Assembly: GCA_963575745.1 (NCBI GenBank)
Contig: CAUYUJ010001395.1
Location: 1-64,000, forward strand
Origin: Prorocentrum cordatum
Lineage: Eukaryota; Sar; Dinophyceae; Prorocentrales; Prorocentraceae
Direction of reading: 5' to 3'
DNA: 64,000 nt
Shown here: one piece after another, positions 51,091 to 60,389 of the stretch
How positions within the stretch are numbered: position 1 is the first letter of the stretch
Layout: every line of letters starts with the position of its first letter
The notes under the pieces: generated by a model
Databases searched by the model: none
What the model was told of the DNA's origin: nothing
The model's input: the letters and a program-made list of their open reading frames with translations, nothing else
Position numbers and translations under genes: made by a program

Positions 51091-51429
51091 GTCCGCACGA
51101 TCACCTCTTTTCCCCATGGGCTCCCATTGAAAGGCTGGTGCCCCATGGGCATGCCGTTAATGCGATACATGTGTTTTGGGGGAAACAAGCAGACAAGACA
51201 TTTGCTTCATTTTTTCGATACGCAAATATGACCCCAACGTAAAGGAGGATTTGCAACGATTGTCACCCTCCCTCCATCCCTTGTTTGTTGTCCAGTTGTC
51301 CATGCTTGGCCATAAGGAACAGAAACATCCAACATCACAGGAGCCGCCCGCCATCCGCGTTTTGTGGAATCTCACACTGTGTTGTTGATCTTGTTTGTCC
51401 AGAAAGAAGCTATACAGTTGTTGTAAGGT

Positions 51430-51730
51430 TTCGGCATTTTGTTGTGTTCGCAGCGCTGCAGCGAGAACCGGATTTTGAGACCGTTCGCCCCATATCGATT
51501 ATTTGTGTACAACTTGGGCAGATTAGGCCGAGCGTGGGCGGCGATAGCGCGATATTTTTCTGTTGAAGACATCGACCCTCGTCCGTGCAGCGGCTGGTCT
51601 GTAAGACGACTACGGGCGATTCGCCCTCCATCCGTGCAGCTGCGGGGCATGTCACATGCCATCAGCACAGGCGGTGAGGAGCTGTCAGGCGAAGCGCACG
51701 GTGCGCCTTGCCCGCACGATGAGCGGTGCA
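51430..51730. repeat. 75 b array remnant and macro-repeat tail, copy 2
   Basis: TTCGCAGCGCTGCAGCGAGA and CCGGATTTTGAGACCGTTCG belong to the 75 b family. 51612-51725 (CCCTCCATCCGTGCAGCTGC...GGTGAGGAGCTGTCAGGCGA) parallels 48866-48965. Confidence 0.65.
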
Positions 51731-51999
51731 GCCCAGGGGAAACGGTAACAGCCGAGGGCGGAGTGAGAAAGCGCCAGAGGAGGACGAGGTGGACAGCGAA
51801 GAGACGAGGTGCGTTTTCGTGGGCGGAAGGGGGAGAGAGGAACCACAGTGGACGGAGCAGGAGTAGGACACGAAGGAAGGTCTTGTCACCAATTTGTCGT
51901 TCTGGTCTGCCCCATCCACACTCTCATTGCTGTTGTGTTCCTGACTTCCCCGTCGTTTCCTTCTTCTTTCCAGCCCCGTCCATCCCTCCTTCCTTGCAG

Positions 52000-52408
52000 G
52001 CTTCCCAGGGCGTTAACCTGCATGCGTCTGGCCACGCCATGCTGGCCGATGATGCCGTGCGCAGTGATATTCAAACACACTTGCCAGCTCTGCGCCCTCC
52101 CATCGGCCGCAGACCATGCCAGGGCGTCATGTTAAACACTGTCATGCATGCACTGATTAGCTTGTTTCATGGTGTAATCTTCCTTGCCATGCATTGCCGG
52201 CCCAAGTGGAGTGGCAAAAACAAGCGTCCAGGAGAAGGGCTAGGAAGCGCGAGATGGACGGGAGCTGGAAATGGAAAAGGGGGATTTCAGATCTCGGGCA
52301 CGTCCTCCCGCCAGGGGTCTTTACAGTGGTTTTCTGCTTCCATCCTTGATAGTCGCAACGCATCTCTGCTCAAGCGGCTTATGCCATTCCGCCGACTTCC
52401 AGAAGAGG
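52000..52408 (+). CDS. Candidate exon with strong acceptor, hypothetical
   Basis: A canonical pyrimidine tract and AG (CCCTCCTTCCTTGCAG) precede the frame ASQGVNLHASGHAMLADDAV, then RSDIQTHLPALRPPIGRRPC, then QGVMLNTVMHALISLFHGVI and FLAMHCRPKWSGKNKRPGEG. The frame stays open to a stop at 52482. GG|GTACGT at 52409 is a good donor. The stretch VMLNTVMHALISLFHGVIFL is hydrophobic enough for one membrane segment. Region GC is moderate, so openness over about 160 codons is informative. No family is recognised. Confidence 0.42.
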
Positions 52409-52499
52409 GTACGTGCGACTTCAGATTTCGTGTGTATTGCTTGCCGCGTCCCGTCGTGTTGCATGATTGCAGTTGTTGCTGATTCGTCCTCCTCGTCCT

Positions 52500-52985
52500 C
52501 GCATCTGTTGCCGTGCTTCTCGGAGGCCCCTGGAAGGCCCAGGGGACGGCCTCTGGGAGCCTCCTCAGGGCCCTGGGGGTTTGCGGTGGCCCTCTGGGGT
52601 CCTTGGGGGCCTTTTGGGGGTTGCTGGGGATCTCGTGGGCCATGTTGTGCGGAGGGGCTCACTTGATGGGCCTGTTCCACCACCACCACCATCATAAGAA
52701 GCTGGAGGGGGAAGGAGGATGAGGAGGAGGATGAGGAGGAGGAGGGCCCCCTCCCCCCCCCCCTCCAACTTATTGTGGTGGTGGTGAAAAACAGGCCCAT
52801 CATTTCTGGGTCCCTGCGAGTTCCCCCTCTTTGGGCAGCTTGCCTCTTGCGGCCCTCTTGGAGGTCCTGTTGGGGCCCTCTTGGGGCGCCTTGGGGGCGT
52901 CCTGGGCCGTCTTGGGGCAACTCTGGGCGCTGTGGAGGATTCTCCGGCGTGCTGGAGCCCTTCTGGAGCCATTTCTAAAAGCACT
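52500..52985. repeat. G-rich minisatellite CTTGGGGGCC and purine/pyrimidine patches
   Basis: Degenerate GGCCCTGGGGG/CTTGGGGGCC units at 52520-52640 and 52850-52960, with (CACCAC)n and (GGA)n patches between. Frames over it are composition-driven. Confidence 0.75.
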
Positions 52986-53317
52986 TTGAGCATGTTGGCG
53001 GCCGCGGAGGGTGCATTTAGAGGCTCCGAGGGCCCCGCAGGTGCGTTGACGAGCTCGTAGTGGGATGTTGGGCCCCAAGAAGGGGGGGAAAGGGGGAGGG
53101 GGACAGCCAAATGCTTCACACGCCTTCACACTCGCAGCAAGCGGGGGTCGGCGGATCTCTCTTCTCCCCCCCCATATCCCCCCTTCTTCCCTATCCCTCT
53201 TGTTACGCCCATGCCCGTCCACTCCACCCCCCCCATTCCACCCCACCAGCGCTTCACCCCACTCCGTTCCGCTCCACCTTCCCTCCCTCCTTCCTCTGCT
53301 TCCCTCCTCCCGCTGCC

Positions 53318-53415
53318 CCGCTCCGCCGAGGTGGTGTGAGTGCTTGCCGCAATGAGTCGGCCCAAGTTGGCTTGGGTTTCGCTTATTCCCCGGAGTTCTC
53401 GCGCCAGATCCCAGG
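53318..53415. repeat. Macro-repeat segment J, copy 2
   Basis: TCCGCCGAGGTGG...ATGAGTCGGCCCAAGTTGGC...CCCCGGAGTTCTCGCGCC aligns with 50412-50518. Preceded by pyrimidine-rich DNA with no gene (53100-53317). Confidence 0.6.
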
Positions 53416-53434
53416 TGGTTTGCAGGGAAGAGCA

Positions 53435-53440
53435 AGGTGG

Positions 53441-53474
<34 letters not shown>

Positions 53475-53835
53475 GGTGCTGGTGATGATGATGGTGGCAA
53501 TGCGGATGGTGGAAATGATACGGATGGTGGTGGTAATGATGATGATGAGCGGTGTTGAGATTGATGGCGTTGATGATCGTGATGATCATGGTGACGACGA
53601 TGATGATGATGATGATGATGAGTGGAGTGTTGATGGTACGATCGCGTAAGGTAGCGGCGATGCGGGCGAATGGTTATGGCGACGATGAGGATGAGGAGGA
53701 TGAGGATAGCGACGGTGGCGGTGATGATGTTGCGGATGATGGCGATGATGAGGATGCGGATGAGGACGAGGAGAAACAAGAGGAGGAGGAGGAGGAGGAG
53801 GAGGAGGAGGAGGAGGAGGAGGAGGGGGATGATGG
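53435..53835 (+). repeat. (GAT)n/(GGT)n tract then (GAG)n
   Basis: GATGATGAT/GGTGGTGGT with GATGGTGGC variation to about 53770, and a pure (GAG)n run at 53780-53825. Confidence 0.93.
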
Positions 53836-55157
53836 CTGTGTGATGATGGTGGGGATTTCTGTTGGCTGACTTTGAGAAAGGCGAGAGGGGGTGAGGTCGA
53901 CAAGGAGGAAAACCAGGACAGGGAGGAAAAGCGAGAGGGACGGAGTTAGAGGAGGACAGGGCGCCGATGATAACGAGAAACACGCGGGGCGAAATACGAG
54001 TTGGTTGTGGTTGTGAACGGTGCTGCGCGGATAAGTCTACGAAGTTGTGCAAATGGCCGAGAGCGCCGAATGGGCATTCAGTCATCGAGTGGGCTGCGGC
54101 ACATTCCGCCACAGCGCTTGGGCTGCGTACTAGCGGCCTCTCGGATACCTGCTGGGATCGCGCGGGGCGCCCCTCGGGAGTTTCTTGGCGGCGGTTTTGA
54201 CATTGCCCGGGCGCCTCTCGTCGGCCTTCCGGCGGCTTCTTCTTCTGAGCGTTTTGTGTGGTTTCTTGGGGGCCCTACGGCCGTTTTGGGAGCCAGCGTG
54301 GGCGCGATTTTTTCATCAGAGTTCGCTGATTTAGGGGCCCCTTTGGGCTTCCGAGGGAAGGCCGTCGGGATTGAAAGTTTCAGTTCGTCAGAGATCCTGG
54401 TCCCTGGCCCCAGCCCCCCATAGGCAGGAATAGGTCAATCGCCTTTCAATCGGGTTGTGACTGCAGCTGTTCAGCAAGGCTGGGCGAGCTCAACGGGCCA
54501 CCTAAGTGTTGATTAACCGACTACGTCGAATCGTTTATTCCTGTTCTCGTTTTCATCCTCCCACTTCGCAGAGGACGATTTATGGGAGACGATTCAGGCT
54601 TAGAACCGCACTGTTTTTTTAGCAGTTGCCGAGCAACAAATGTCACATGATCGATGACATGTCCCAGTGTTCGTGACAGTTTTTTTGCTAAACAGTGAGC
54701 GAACTGTTTACACGACGTGATTGCTGCAAAAGAGAAAAACCGGGTCCAACACTTGTAACATAACGCAGAAGCCACACAAAGGCGCGCATTTGGCGCGTCG
54801 GATCTGGAGGGGGTGGTGGAGGTGGCGGAGTGGTCGGGTGCGGAGGGAGAGCTCTCTTTTCGAACTGGCGTTTGACCAACAACTGTCTGGCATTCCTGTG
54901 GGAGGCGTGCGCGGTGGGCGACACAGCCGCAGCGCCGACCTCCCTTTTTTTCGAGTAAGCGATTTTAAGCAAGGTTTCCATGCTAGCGGGGGAATCGTTC
55001 GCCTGGAACACCACCCAGGCAGAGGGGCACCCCAAGCATTATCCCATGAGTGGCAACGGTCCATGGGGCCTCCTTCCGTAGCAACACAAAGGGGCCAGCG
55101 ATGTGATTTAGCCATTGGACAAACAAAAACCCTAACGGCGGCGACCTTGGCCTTGAT
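53836..55157. other. Moderate-GC interval, no assigned gene
   Basis: Open frames on + (54001-54423; 54721-55150, the latter with ESSLFELAFDQQLSGIPVGG and FKQGFHASGGIVRLEHHPGR) and on - (54708-55115) overlap and lack motifs. 54590-54720 is T-rich with a repeated CAGTTTTTTT motif and TGTCACATGATCGATGACA, a short hairpin. Confidence 0.45.
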
Positions 55158-55375
55158 CTCCTCCTCCTCCTCCTCCTCCTCCTCCTCCTCCTCCTCCTCA
55201 TCTCCTCCTCCTCATCCTCCTCCTCCTCCCTCCTCCTCCTCCTCCTCCTCCTCCTCGTCCGCCTCCTCTCCCCTCCTCCTCCTCCCTCCTCCTCCTCCTC
55301 CTCCTCCTCCTCCTCCTCCTCCTCCTCCTCCTCCTCCTCCCTCCTCCCTCCTCCCTCCCTCCTCCCCTCCTCCCC
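55158..55375 (+). repeat. (CTC)n tract
   Basis: CTC/TCC units with TCATCTCC interruptions. Confidence 0.93.
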
Positions 55376-55524
55376 TTTTTCCCATTTCCCTTCGCGCGTT
55401 GCGGGCACCGGGGGCCGTCCGCGAGGCCGCGCCGGAGCCGTCGCGCTCGCCGCCGGCCCGGATGCGTGGGCGCTCGGGGAGCTCGCCAGCGGTCTCCTGG
55501 GCAGGGGCGGGGCTTAGCAGTTTC

Positions 55525-55842
55525 CTCGTTCCTCTTCCTCCTCCTCCTCCTCCTCCTCCTCCTCCTCCTCCTCCTCCTCCTCCTCCTCCTCTTCCTCCTC
55601 GTCGTTCACGTCCTTCCTCCACCACCCACCCTGCTCATCCTCCTCCTCCTCCTTCTCCTCCTCCTGTTCCCTCTTCCTTCTCCTCCGCCTCCTGCTTCCT
55701 CCTCCTCCGAAGATGATGTTGATGGTGTAGATGATGATGATGATGATAATGCTGATGATGATGGTGATGATAATGCTGATGATGATGCTGATGATGATGA
55801 TGCTGATGATGATGGTGATGATGATGCTGACGCTGATAATGG

Positions 55843-55886
<44 letters not shown>

Positions 55887-55890
55887 CTGC

Positions 55891-55972
<82 letters not shown>

Positions 55973-56060
55973 GGTGGTGATGATGATGGTGATGGTGATG
56001 GTGATGGTGATGGTGATGGTGATGGTGATGGTGATGGTGATGGTGATGGTGATGGCGACA

Positions 56061-56107
<47 letters not shown>
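55525..56107 (+). repeat. (CTC)n, then (GAT)n/(GATGGT)n, then (GAC)n
   Basis: CTC to about 55710, GATGATGCT/GATGATGAT to 55955, GATGGT hexamers to 56053, and (GAC)n to 56107. The + frame of 265 codons (55466-56263) ends with MMQQFPTVAGRSAGSGPPRL. Only that tail is non-repetitive. Confidence 0.95.
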
Positions 56108-56285
56108 AACGACGAGGACGACGACGACGCTATGATGCAGCAGTTCCCGACCGTAGCGGGTCGCTCCGCCGGGTCTGGCCCACCACGCCTCGTCTCGACA
56201 CGCTATCCACGTCCCCGCTCCCAAGCGCCAACTTCTCGAGTGTTTCGAAGCCTCCCGCCTTGAATCGGGGGCCCCCAAAGGGGGT

Positions 56286-56755
56286 GGTGACCACACCGTG
56301 TGGTGAGTCGGAGGGGATTCGGGGTCACCGCACGGCTTTGGGACTCGGGTCGTTCTCCGAGGACGTCTCGGGCGACTGGGGCATCAGGGGTCCAAAAACC
56401 GTGCGCTAAAGTCTTGGAGGCTTTCGAGGTCACCGCACGGTCTGTCACCGCACCGTTTCGGGACTCCAAATTGAAAAGCGGACGCCATCCGTTTGCAAGG
56501 CATGGCGCGTCGCCGCGGCCGCCGCCGCGACACGTCAAGCAAAAGTTCCTGGCCGCATGGTCCTGGAAGCCAGAACCCTGAAGGCAAGGCGTCGCAGTTT
56601 TTGTCGCGCCAGGCGATTTCGCCAGGTTTCGGGCCCCAGGGCCATCAGAAGTCGATTCGGCTAGAAAAATGCCACAGACTGATGGTGTGTGGGAATCAGG
56701 TCTTGATTTTTGGTCATGTTTCAATGTGTTCGTAAAGTCGGTCCTCAGGAAACCG
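56286..56755 (+). pseudogene. Coding-like remnant with one in-frame stop, dispersed-repeat-like
   Basis: One + frame runs from about 56300 (RRGFGVTARLWDSGRSPRTS...) through PPPRHVKQKFLAAWSWKPEP, a stop at 56579-56581, then RQGVAVFVAPGDFARFRAPG, PSEVDSARKMPQTDGVWESG and LDFWSCFNVFVKSVLRKP to a stop near 56755. The part near 56510-56560 resembles 38866-38930. TCACCGCAC(G/C)G recurs four times at 56286-56455. It may be a decayed gene or a repeat with residual coding pattern. A 205-codon minus frame overlaps. Confidence 0.33.
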
Positions 56756-57101
56756 TGATGCTGGCACTTCTGCGTGAGGGGAACGGCAGAATCATGATGC
56801 GGCCCAGAAGCAGGATCCATCTTGGGCCTTGTCTATTGGCCCGCATGAGGCGGAACGAACTAACAACAATGGGCTCACGACACACATCAATTGCAGCATG
56901 AACGGTGGCGGATGATTGCACTGGTCGGCTCGCGTAACGCTTATCATCGCTGGCACGTTGTGCAACGAGCTCCTTACCGAATTCGTCCACCCTTTGGGTG
57001 GCACCCTTGGAGTTACCAGCCCCTGCCCTCTTATCTCATCCCCCATGTGCCCTCGCTCCTCCCTTCTCGTCCTGCTCCGCCTTGCTCCGTCTTTCTCGAC
57101 T
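56756..57101. other. No gene seen
   Basis: Moderate-GC unique sequence with all frames short, grading into pyrimidine-rich DNA. Confidence 0.5.
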
Positions 57102-57237
57102 CTTCCCCTCCTTCCCCCTCCTCCCTGCCCCCTGTCTACCATACCGCCTCTCCTCAACTGTCCTTCCGTCTTCCCCTCCTTCCCCCTCCTCCCTGCCCCC
57201 CATCTACCATACGGCCTCTCCTCAACTGTCCTTCCGT
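57102..57237 (+). repeat. Tandem duplication of a 68 b pyrimidine-rich unit
   Basis: Two nearly identical 68 b units (CTTCCCCTCCTTCCCCCTCC...CTCAACTGTCCTTCCGT) at 57102 and 57170, forming the pyrimidine-rich lead into the MPV17-like exon. Confidence 0.88.
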
Positions 57238-57285
57238 CTTCCCCTATCTTGTTCCGCCCTTCCCGTCCCGTCCCGGGGTGGGCAG

Positions 57286-57414
57286 CGTGGCCACCAGTGG
57301 CCGAGGCCGTGGGGCGCGGAGGTCCCCTCGCCGCCTACGGGGATGCGCTGGCGGTGAACCCGGTGGGGACCAAGATGCTCACAGCGGGGTCCCTGACCAT
57401 GCTCGGCGACCTGC
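57286..57414 (+). CDS. Exon of an MPV17/PMP22-family membrane protein
   Basis: The family comprises small integral proteins of mitochondrial inner and peroxisomal membranes. The frame reads WPPVAEAVGRGGPLAAYGDA then LAVNPVGTKMLTAGSLTMLG then DL. The pattern A-Y-x-x-A-L-A-x-x-P-x-x-x-x-x-L-T-A-G-S-L-x-x-L-G-D matches the N-terminal signature and first membrane segment of MPV17-type proteins. Acceptor AGs occur at 57285 (GGGTGGGCAG) and 57297. The exon ends GAC CTG C|GTGGGG at a GT (or GC) donor followed by a (GGA)n tract. Remaining exons were not found. No stops, conserved residues intact. Confidence 0.6.
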
Positions 57415-57439
57415 GTGGGGGGAGCAGGAGTAGGAATAG

Positions 57440-57630
57440 GTGCAGGAGGAGGAGGAGGAGGAGAAGGAGGTGCAGTAGGAGGAGGAGGAGAAGATGGTTG
57501 GGGGAAAGAGGAGAGGAAGGAGGAGGAGGAGGAGGAAGAGGAGGAGGAGGAGGAGGAGCGCAGGGAGAGGAAAAGTGAATGCGGGGGAGGGAGACGGGGA
57601 GGAGGAGGAGGAGGAGGAGGAGGTTCATAT
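57440..57630 (+). repeat. (GGA)n tract
   Basis: GGA/GAGGAAGA units starting about 20 b after the exon's donor, mirroring the pyrimidine-rich upstream flank. Confidence 0.9.
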
Positions 57631-58130
57631 TGCACTGTTTCCCTGCGAGGGCTCCACTGATGATCTGCCTGGTTGGTGAAGTGAAGCGATGCGAGAAGGA
57701 CGAGCCGCACGTGATTGCATGTTGCGTCTGCTGTGTTGCGCGCACTGGGGATTGCACAGTGCGCGCAGTGAAAGAGGGGGCAAGACGGGGAGGAAGACAG
57801 GGAATGTCGTGGGCAACGATCGAGGGGGATAGGCATAGGGGGGACGCATCGACCCCCAATCGCGCATTGATCGTCGATAGGACTTTGATAGCCCTACTCC
57901 GCCCAGGAATTTTCTCTCGAGCACCTGTTGCCGATCAATCGGCGATGTATCGTCGATTCCAGGTTGATGTTTCCTTTACATGCCAGTCCCTCCCCTGTCG
58001 TTGGATGATGGGGAGAAAATGTCCAGGGCGAGCGCACGGAGCTGGTGTAAAGCTCGGCCCGGTTGCCAACGCCGTTCTGGTGGGAGGGTATGGAATGTCG
58101 TGCGAGACTTCAGGGGATCGAAACATATGA
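57631..58130. other. Mixed sequence, no assigned gene
   Basis: Contains a GCCGATCAATCGGCGATGTA palindromic patch near 57932 related to the 35.4 kb minisatellite. Frames up to 183 codons are open but unconvincing. Later MPV17-family exons were looked for and not recognised. Confidence 0.45.
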
Positions 58131-58265
58131 GGCGCTCCGAAAAGGGCCTTGCCTTCGAGGATCGAAGGAGCCGTTATCTCTTCTTCGGCGGACGGGCGGC
58201 GGAAGGTCGGCGGAACTGAATCGAGGCCGCCTCCGCCGGCGGAAGCCGGCGGAGTCTCGGCGGAA
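58131..58265. repeat. Dispersed repeat G, copy 3
   Basis: CGCTCCGAAAAGGGCCTTGC...GAGGATCGAAGGAG...GGCGGAAGCCGGCGG matches the two copies at 43.0 and 43.5 kb. Confidence 0.7.
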
Positions 58266-58280
58266 AACGGCAAGAGTCAA

Positions 58281-58522
58281 AGATGCGTCGCCAAGAGATG
58301 AGAACACGTTTTTGCGTCCAGGGTCTCCGAAGTCGCCCGTTCTGTTCTCAGAAGGACGCTCTCTCGCCGCTGTGCCGATGTACTTCAAGGGGGGCGCCGC
58401 GAGATGCGTCGCCAAGAGACGAGAGCACGTTTTTTGCGTCCAGGGTCTCCGAAGTCGCCCATTCTGTCCTTCGAGGGATGCTCCCTCGCCGCTGTGCCGA
58501 TGTACGTCCAAGGGGGGCGCGC
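58281..58522. repeat. Tandem duplication of a 121 b unit
   Basis: AGATGCGTCGCCAAGAGA begins both units (58281 and 58402). Each contains TTTTTGCGTCCAGGGTCTCC, GAAGTCGCCC(G/A)TTCTGT and CTCGCCGCTGTGCCGATGTA. One reading frame is shared after a one-base change. Confidence 0.9.
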
Positions 58523-58606
58523 CGCGCCTCGTGGGCGCGGTCCGAGTGTACGCAGTGCTGCGGGGCCAGCGGAGCTGGCGCAGCGTTCGGTAGCAGCCCA
58601 AGGGAA

Positions 58607-59010
58607 GGAGGAGGAGGAGGAGGAGGAGGAGGAGGAGGAGCAGGAGGAGCAGCAGGAGCAGCAGGAGCAGGGGAGCAGGAGCAGGAGCTGGAGGAGGAGG
58701 AGGAGGAGGAGGAGGAGGAGGAGGGCCAGGGGGGAGCACCCGAGTCACATTGGGCTCGACCACCATCGGCGGCGAGCGAGGGAGGGAAGTGAGGAGGGGA
58801 AGGCCTTCTCAGAAGGCGGCGGGCCTTCCCAGAGGCCCTCGCGCCTTCAGAGGAGTCTTCTGCGCCTTCGGGGAAGGCTTAGAAACTTCTCAGAAGGCCG
58901 GGGGACTTCCAGCCATCTGAGGAAGCTTTCTCCTTCTCGCTTTCCCCCTCGCTCGCCGTCGAGAAGGAGGGCCAGGGGAGGGCACTCGAGTCACATTGGC
59001 CTCGGCCACC
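58607..59010 (+). repeat. (GGA)n/(GCA) tract plus conserved module C, copy 2
   Basis: A purine tract (58607-58730) precedes a segment encoding EGGGPSQRPSRLQRSLLRLR. A flanking unit of about 240 b is repeated at its ends (GCACCCGAGTCACATTGG(G/C)CTCG near 58736 and 58983). Compare 5916-6125. Confidence 0.65.
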
Positions 59011-59389
59011 AGCTCCTGTGCGTGGCAGCCCGATGCTGGACATCCCCCCTCGCGGTCGGTGGGCTTGGCCAGCCGGCCAGGCACATCAGGTCGCAAAGTC
59101 CGAGCTCAGTCCGCACGTCGATGGTGTGTGAGGATTGTGAGGATCACCGTCGACGGGCGCTGGGCTGGGACCGCCACGCAAGGCTGGACATCGCGAAGGG
59201 GGCCGTGGACCTTTTTGATGTTTGACCACGCCGCGGCACAGGCAACCGATCCTGTTGGCAGGTTGGACTTGCAATGGCTAGGGAGACGGGCGCACCGCCC
59301 ACGCAGACGTCAAGAAGGTTTTGCGGGTGGCAATTCGACAGGCCAGTCCGAGATTCCCCATTCTCCACCTTCCATGGTTTTCTCCTCCT
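59011..59389. other. No supported gene
   Basis: The + frame with SMVCEDCEDHRRRALGWDRH then ARLDIAKGAVDLFDV ends at 59225. It continues a 273-codon open frame made largely of repeats, so I do not call it. Confidence 0.4.
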
Positions 59390-59685
59390 TGATCCTCCGA
59401 TCTCTATCCTCCATCCTCCCTCCTTCTCCTCTTCGTCCAACCCGTTCAACCCCTCTTCCCTTCTGCTTGTTTCCACTCCTCCCCCCATTCGCCCTTCCGG
59501 CTATCCCCTTCCCCATGATCCTCCCCCAGACCCCTCCTCGTCCACATCATGTCCCCCTCTCCCCCACGCCCCACCCTCCCTCCTGATGCTCTCTCCCCCA
59601 TTCCCTCCTCTCCTCCTCCTGCCCCGCCCTTCTCCCTCCTCCTGCTTGCTCCCCCCCCCCCCGCCCTCCCGAACGCGGGACCCAG
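59390..59685 (+). repeat. Irregular pyrimidine-rich tract ending in an acceptor
   Basis: CCTCC/CTCCTT-rich to 59670 with a poly-C run near 59650, then GAACGCGGGACCCAG. Confidence 0.7.
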
Positions 59686-59856
59686 ACGTCCGCCGAGGCG
59701 CTGGTACAAATCCGCGGCCCCAGAGGTGCAGAGGCCCCCTCCCTGGGGGCAGCGTGTTTCCTCCTCCCGGGCCCAGGGTTTCTGCTGGCCTTCGGGGGGG
59801 CCCGCTGGGCGGGCCCCGGGGCTTCCGCTATCGAGGGACGACGCCGGGAGCAGCAA
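59686..59856 (+). CDS. Candidate internal exon, hypothetical
   Basis: Between CGGGACCCAG and CAA|GTACCC the frame is 57 codons, phase 0: TSAEALVQIRGPRGAEAPSL, then GAACFLLPGPGFLLAFGGAR, then WAGPGASAIEGRRREQQ. It combines an amphipathic start, a hydrophobic middle and a charged end. The minus strand is also open here. A possible next exon (STFEDLRRRRMWICAAPLGP, then KYVRG, about 60099-60190) follows after GGTGCAG. No family is recognised. Confidence 0.36.
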
Positions 59857-59869
59857 GTACCCATCGGTG

Positions 59870-60010
59870 GTTGAAAGTAGGTATTTTTGGACCCCCAGGT
59901 TCCAATCTGCTTCGAGCGCCTTCCTACTTCAAGAGTCGAGGGGTTTTCCCGCTTCCCTCCTCTTCAGGGGGAGGGCGGAAACCCAATCTGTTTCCAACGC
60001 CTTCCTGCTT
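59870..60010. repeat. Direct repeat pair CCAATCTG(C/T)TTC...CGCCTTCCT
   Basis: Two related segments of about 35 b around 59900 and 59983 (CCAATCTGCTTCGAGCGCCT, CCAATCTGTTTCCAACGCCT). Confidence 0.65.
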
Positions 60011-60227
60011 CATGTTTCTACCTACTTCTTCCGACCGATGGGTATCGTGTCGGGGGAGATCGTCCGAGGCGGGGATAGGTGCAGAACCACAGCCCCTGGG
60101 GGATTCGACCTTCGAGGACCTCCGCAGGCGGCGGATGTGGATCTGCGCGGCCCCCCTGGGGCCAAAGTATGTCCGCGGCCCCCCGGGACGTCGGTTCCCC
60201 GTGCAGGTGGTATGGATGTACCCTGAA

Positions 60228-60384
60228 GTCGGGCCTGTCCCTCTGCAGGGGGAATTTTCAAAAATAGGAAGAAAAGTAGTCTGGGGACGATTTGTCTTGA
60301 TAATACTGGAGCATTTGTGGGGTATTTGTGGGGTATTTTTAAACATTGTCCTCCAAGATCCCCCTGTGGGGGGAGAGGCCCGAC
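60228..60384. mobile_element. Family A miniature element, copy 3, with 5 bp target duplication
   Basis: 157 bp. The left end GTCGGGCCTGTCCCTCTGCA and right end TGTGGGGGGAGAGGCCCGAC are imperfect inverted repeats. CTGAA lies immediately outside both ends (60223-60227 and 60385-60389). The core shares AAAAATAG and CTGGGGACGA with copies 1 and 2. It is the most intact copy, so the family was probably mobile. Confidence 0.82.
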
Positions 60385-60389
60385 CTGAA

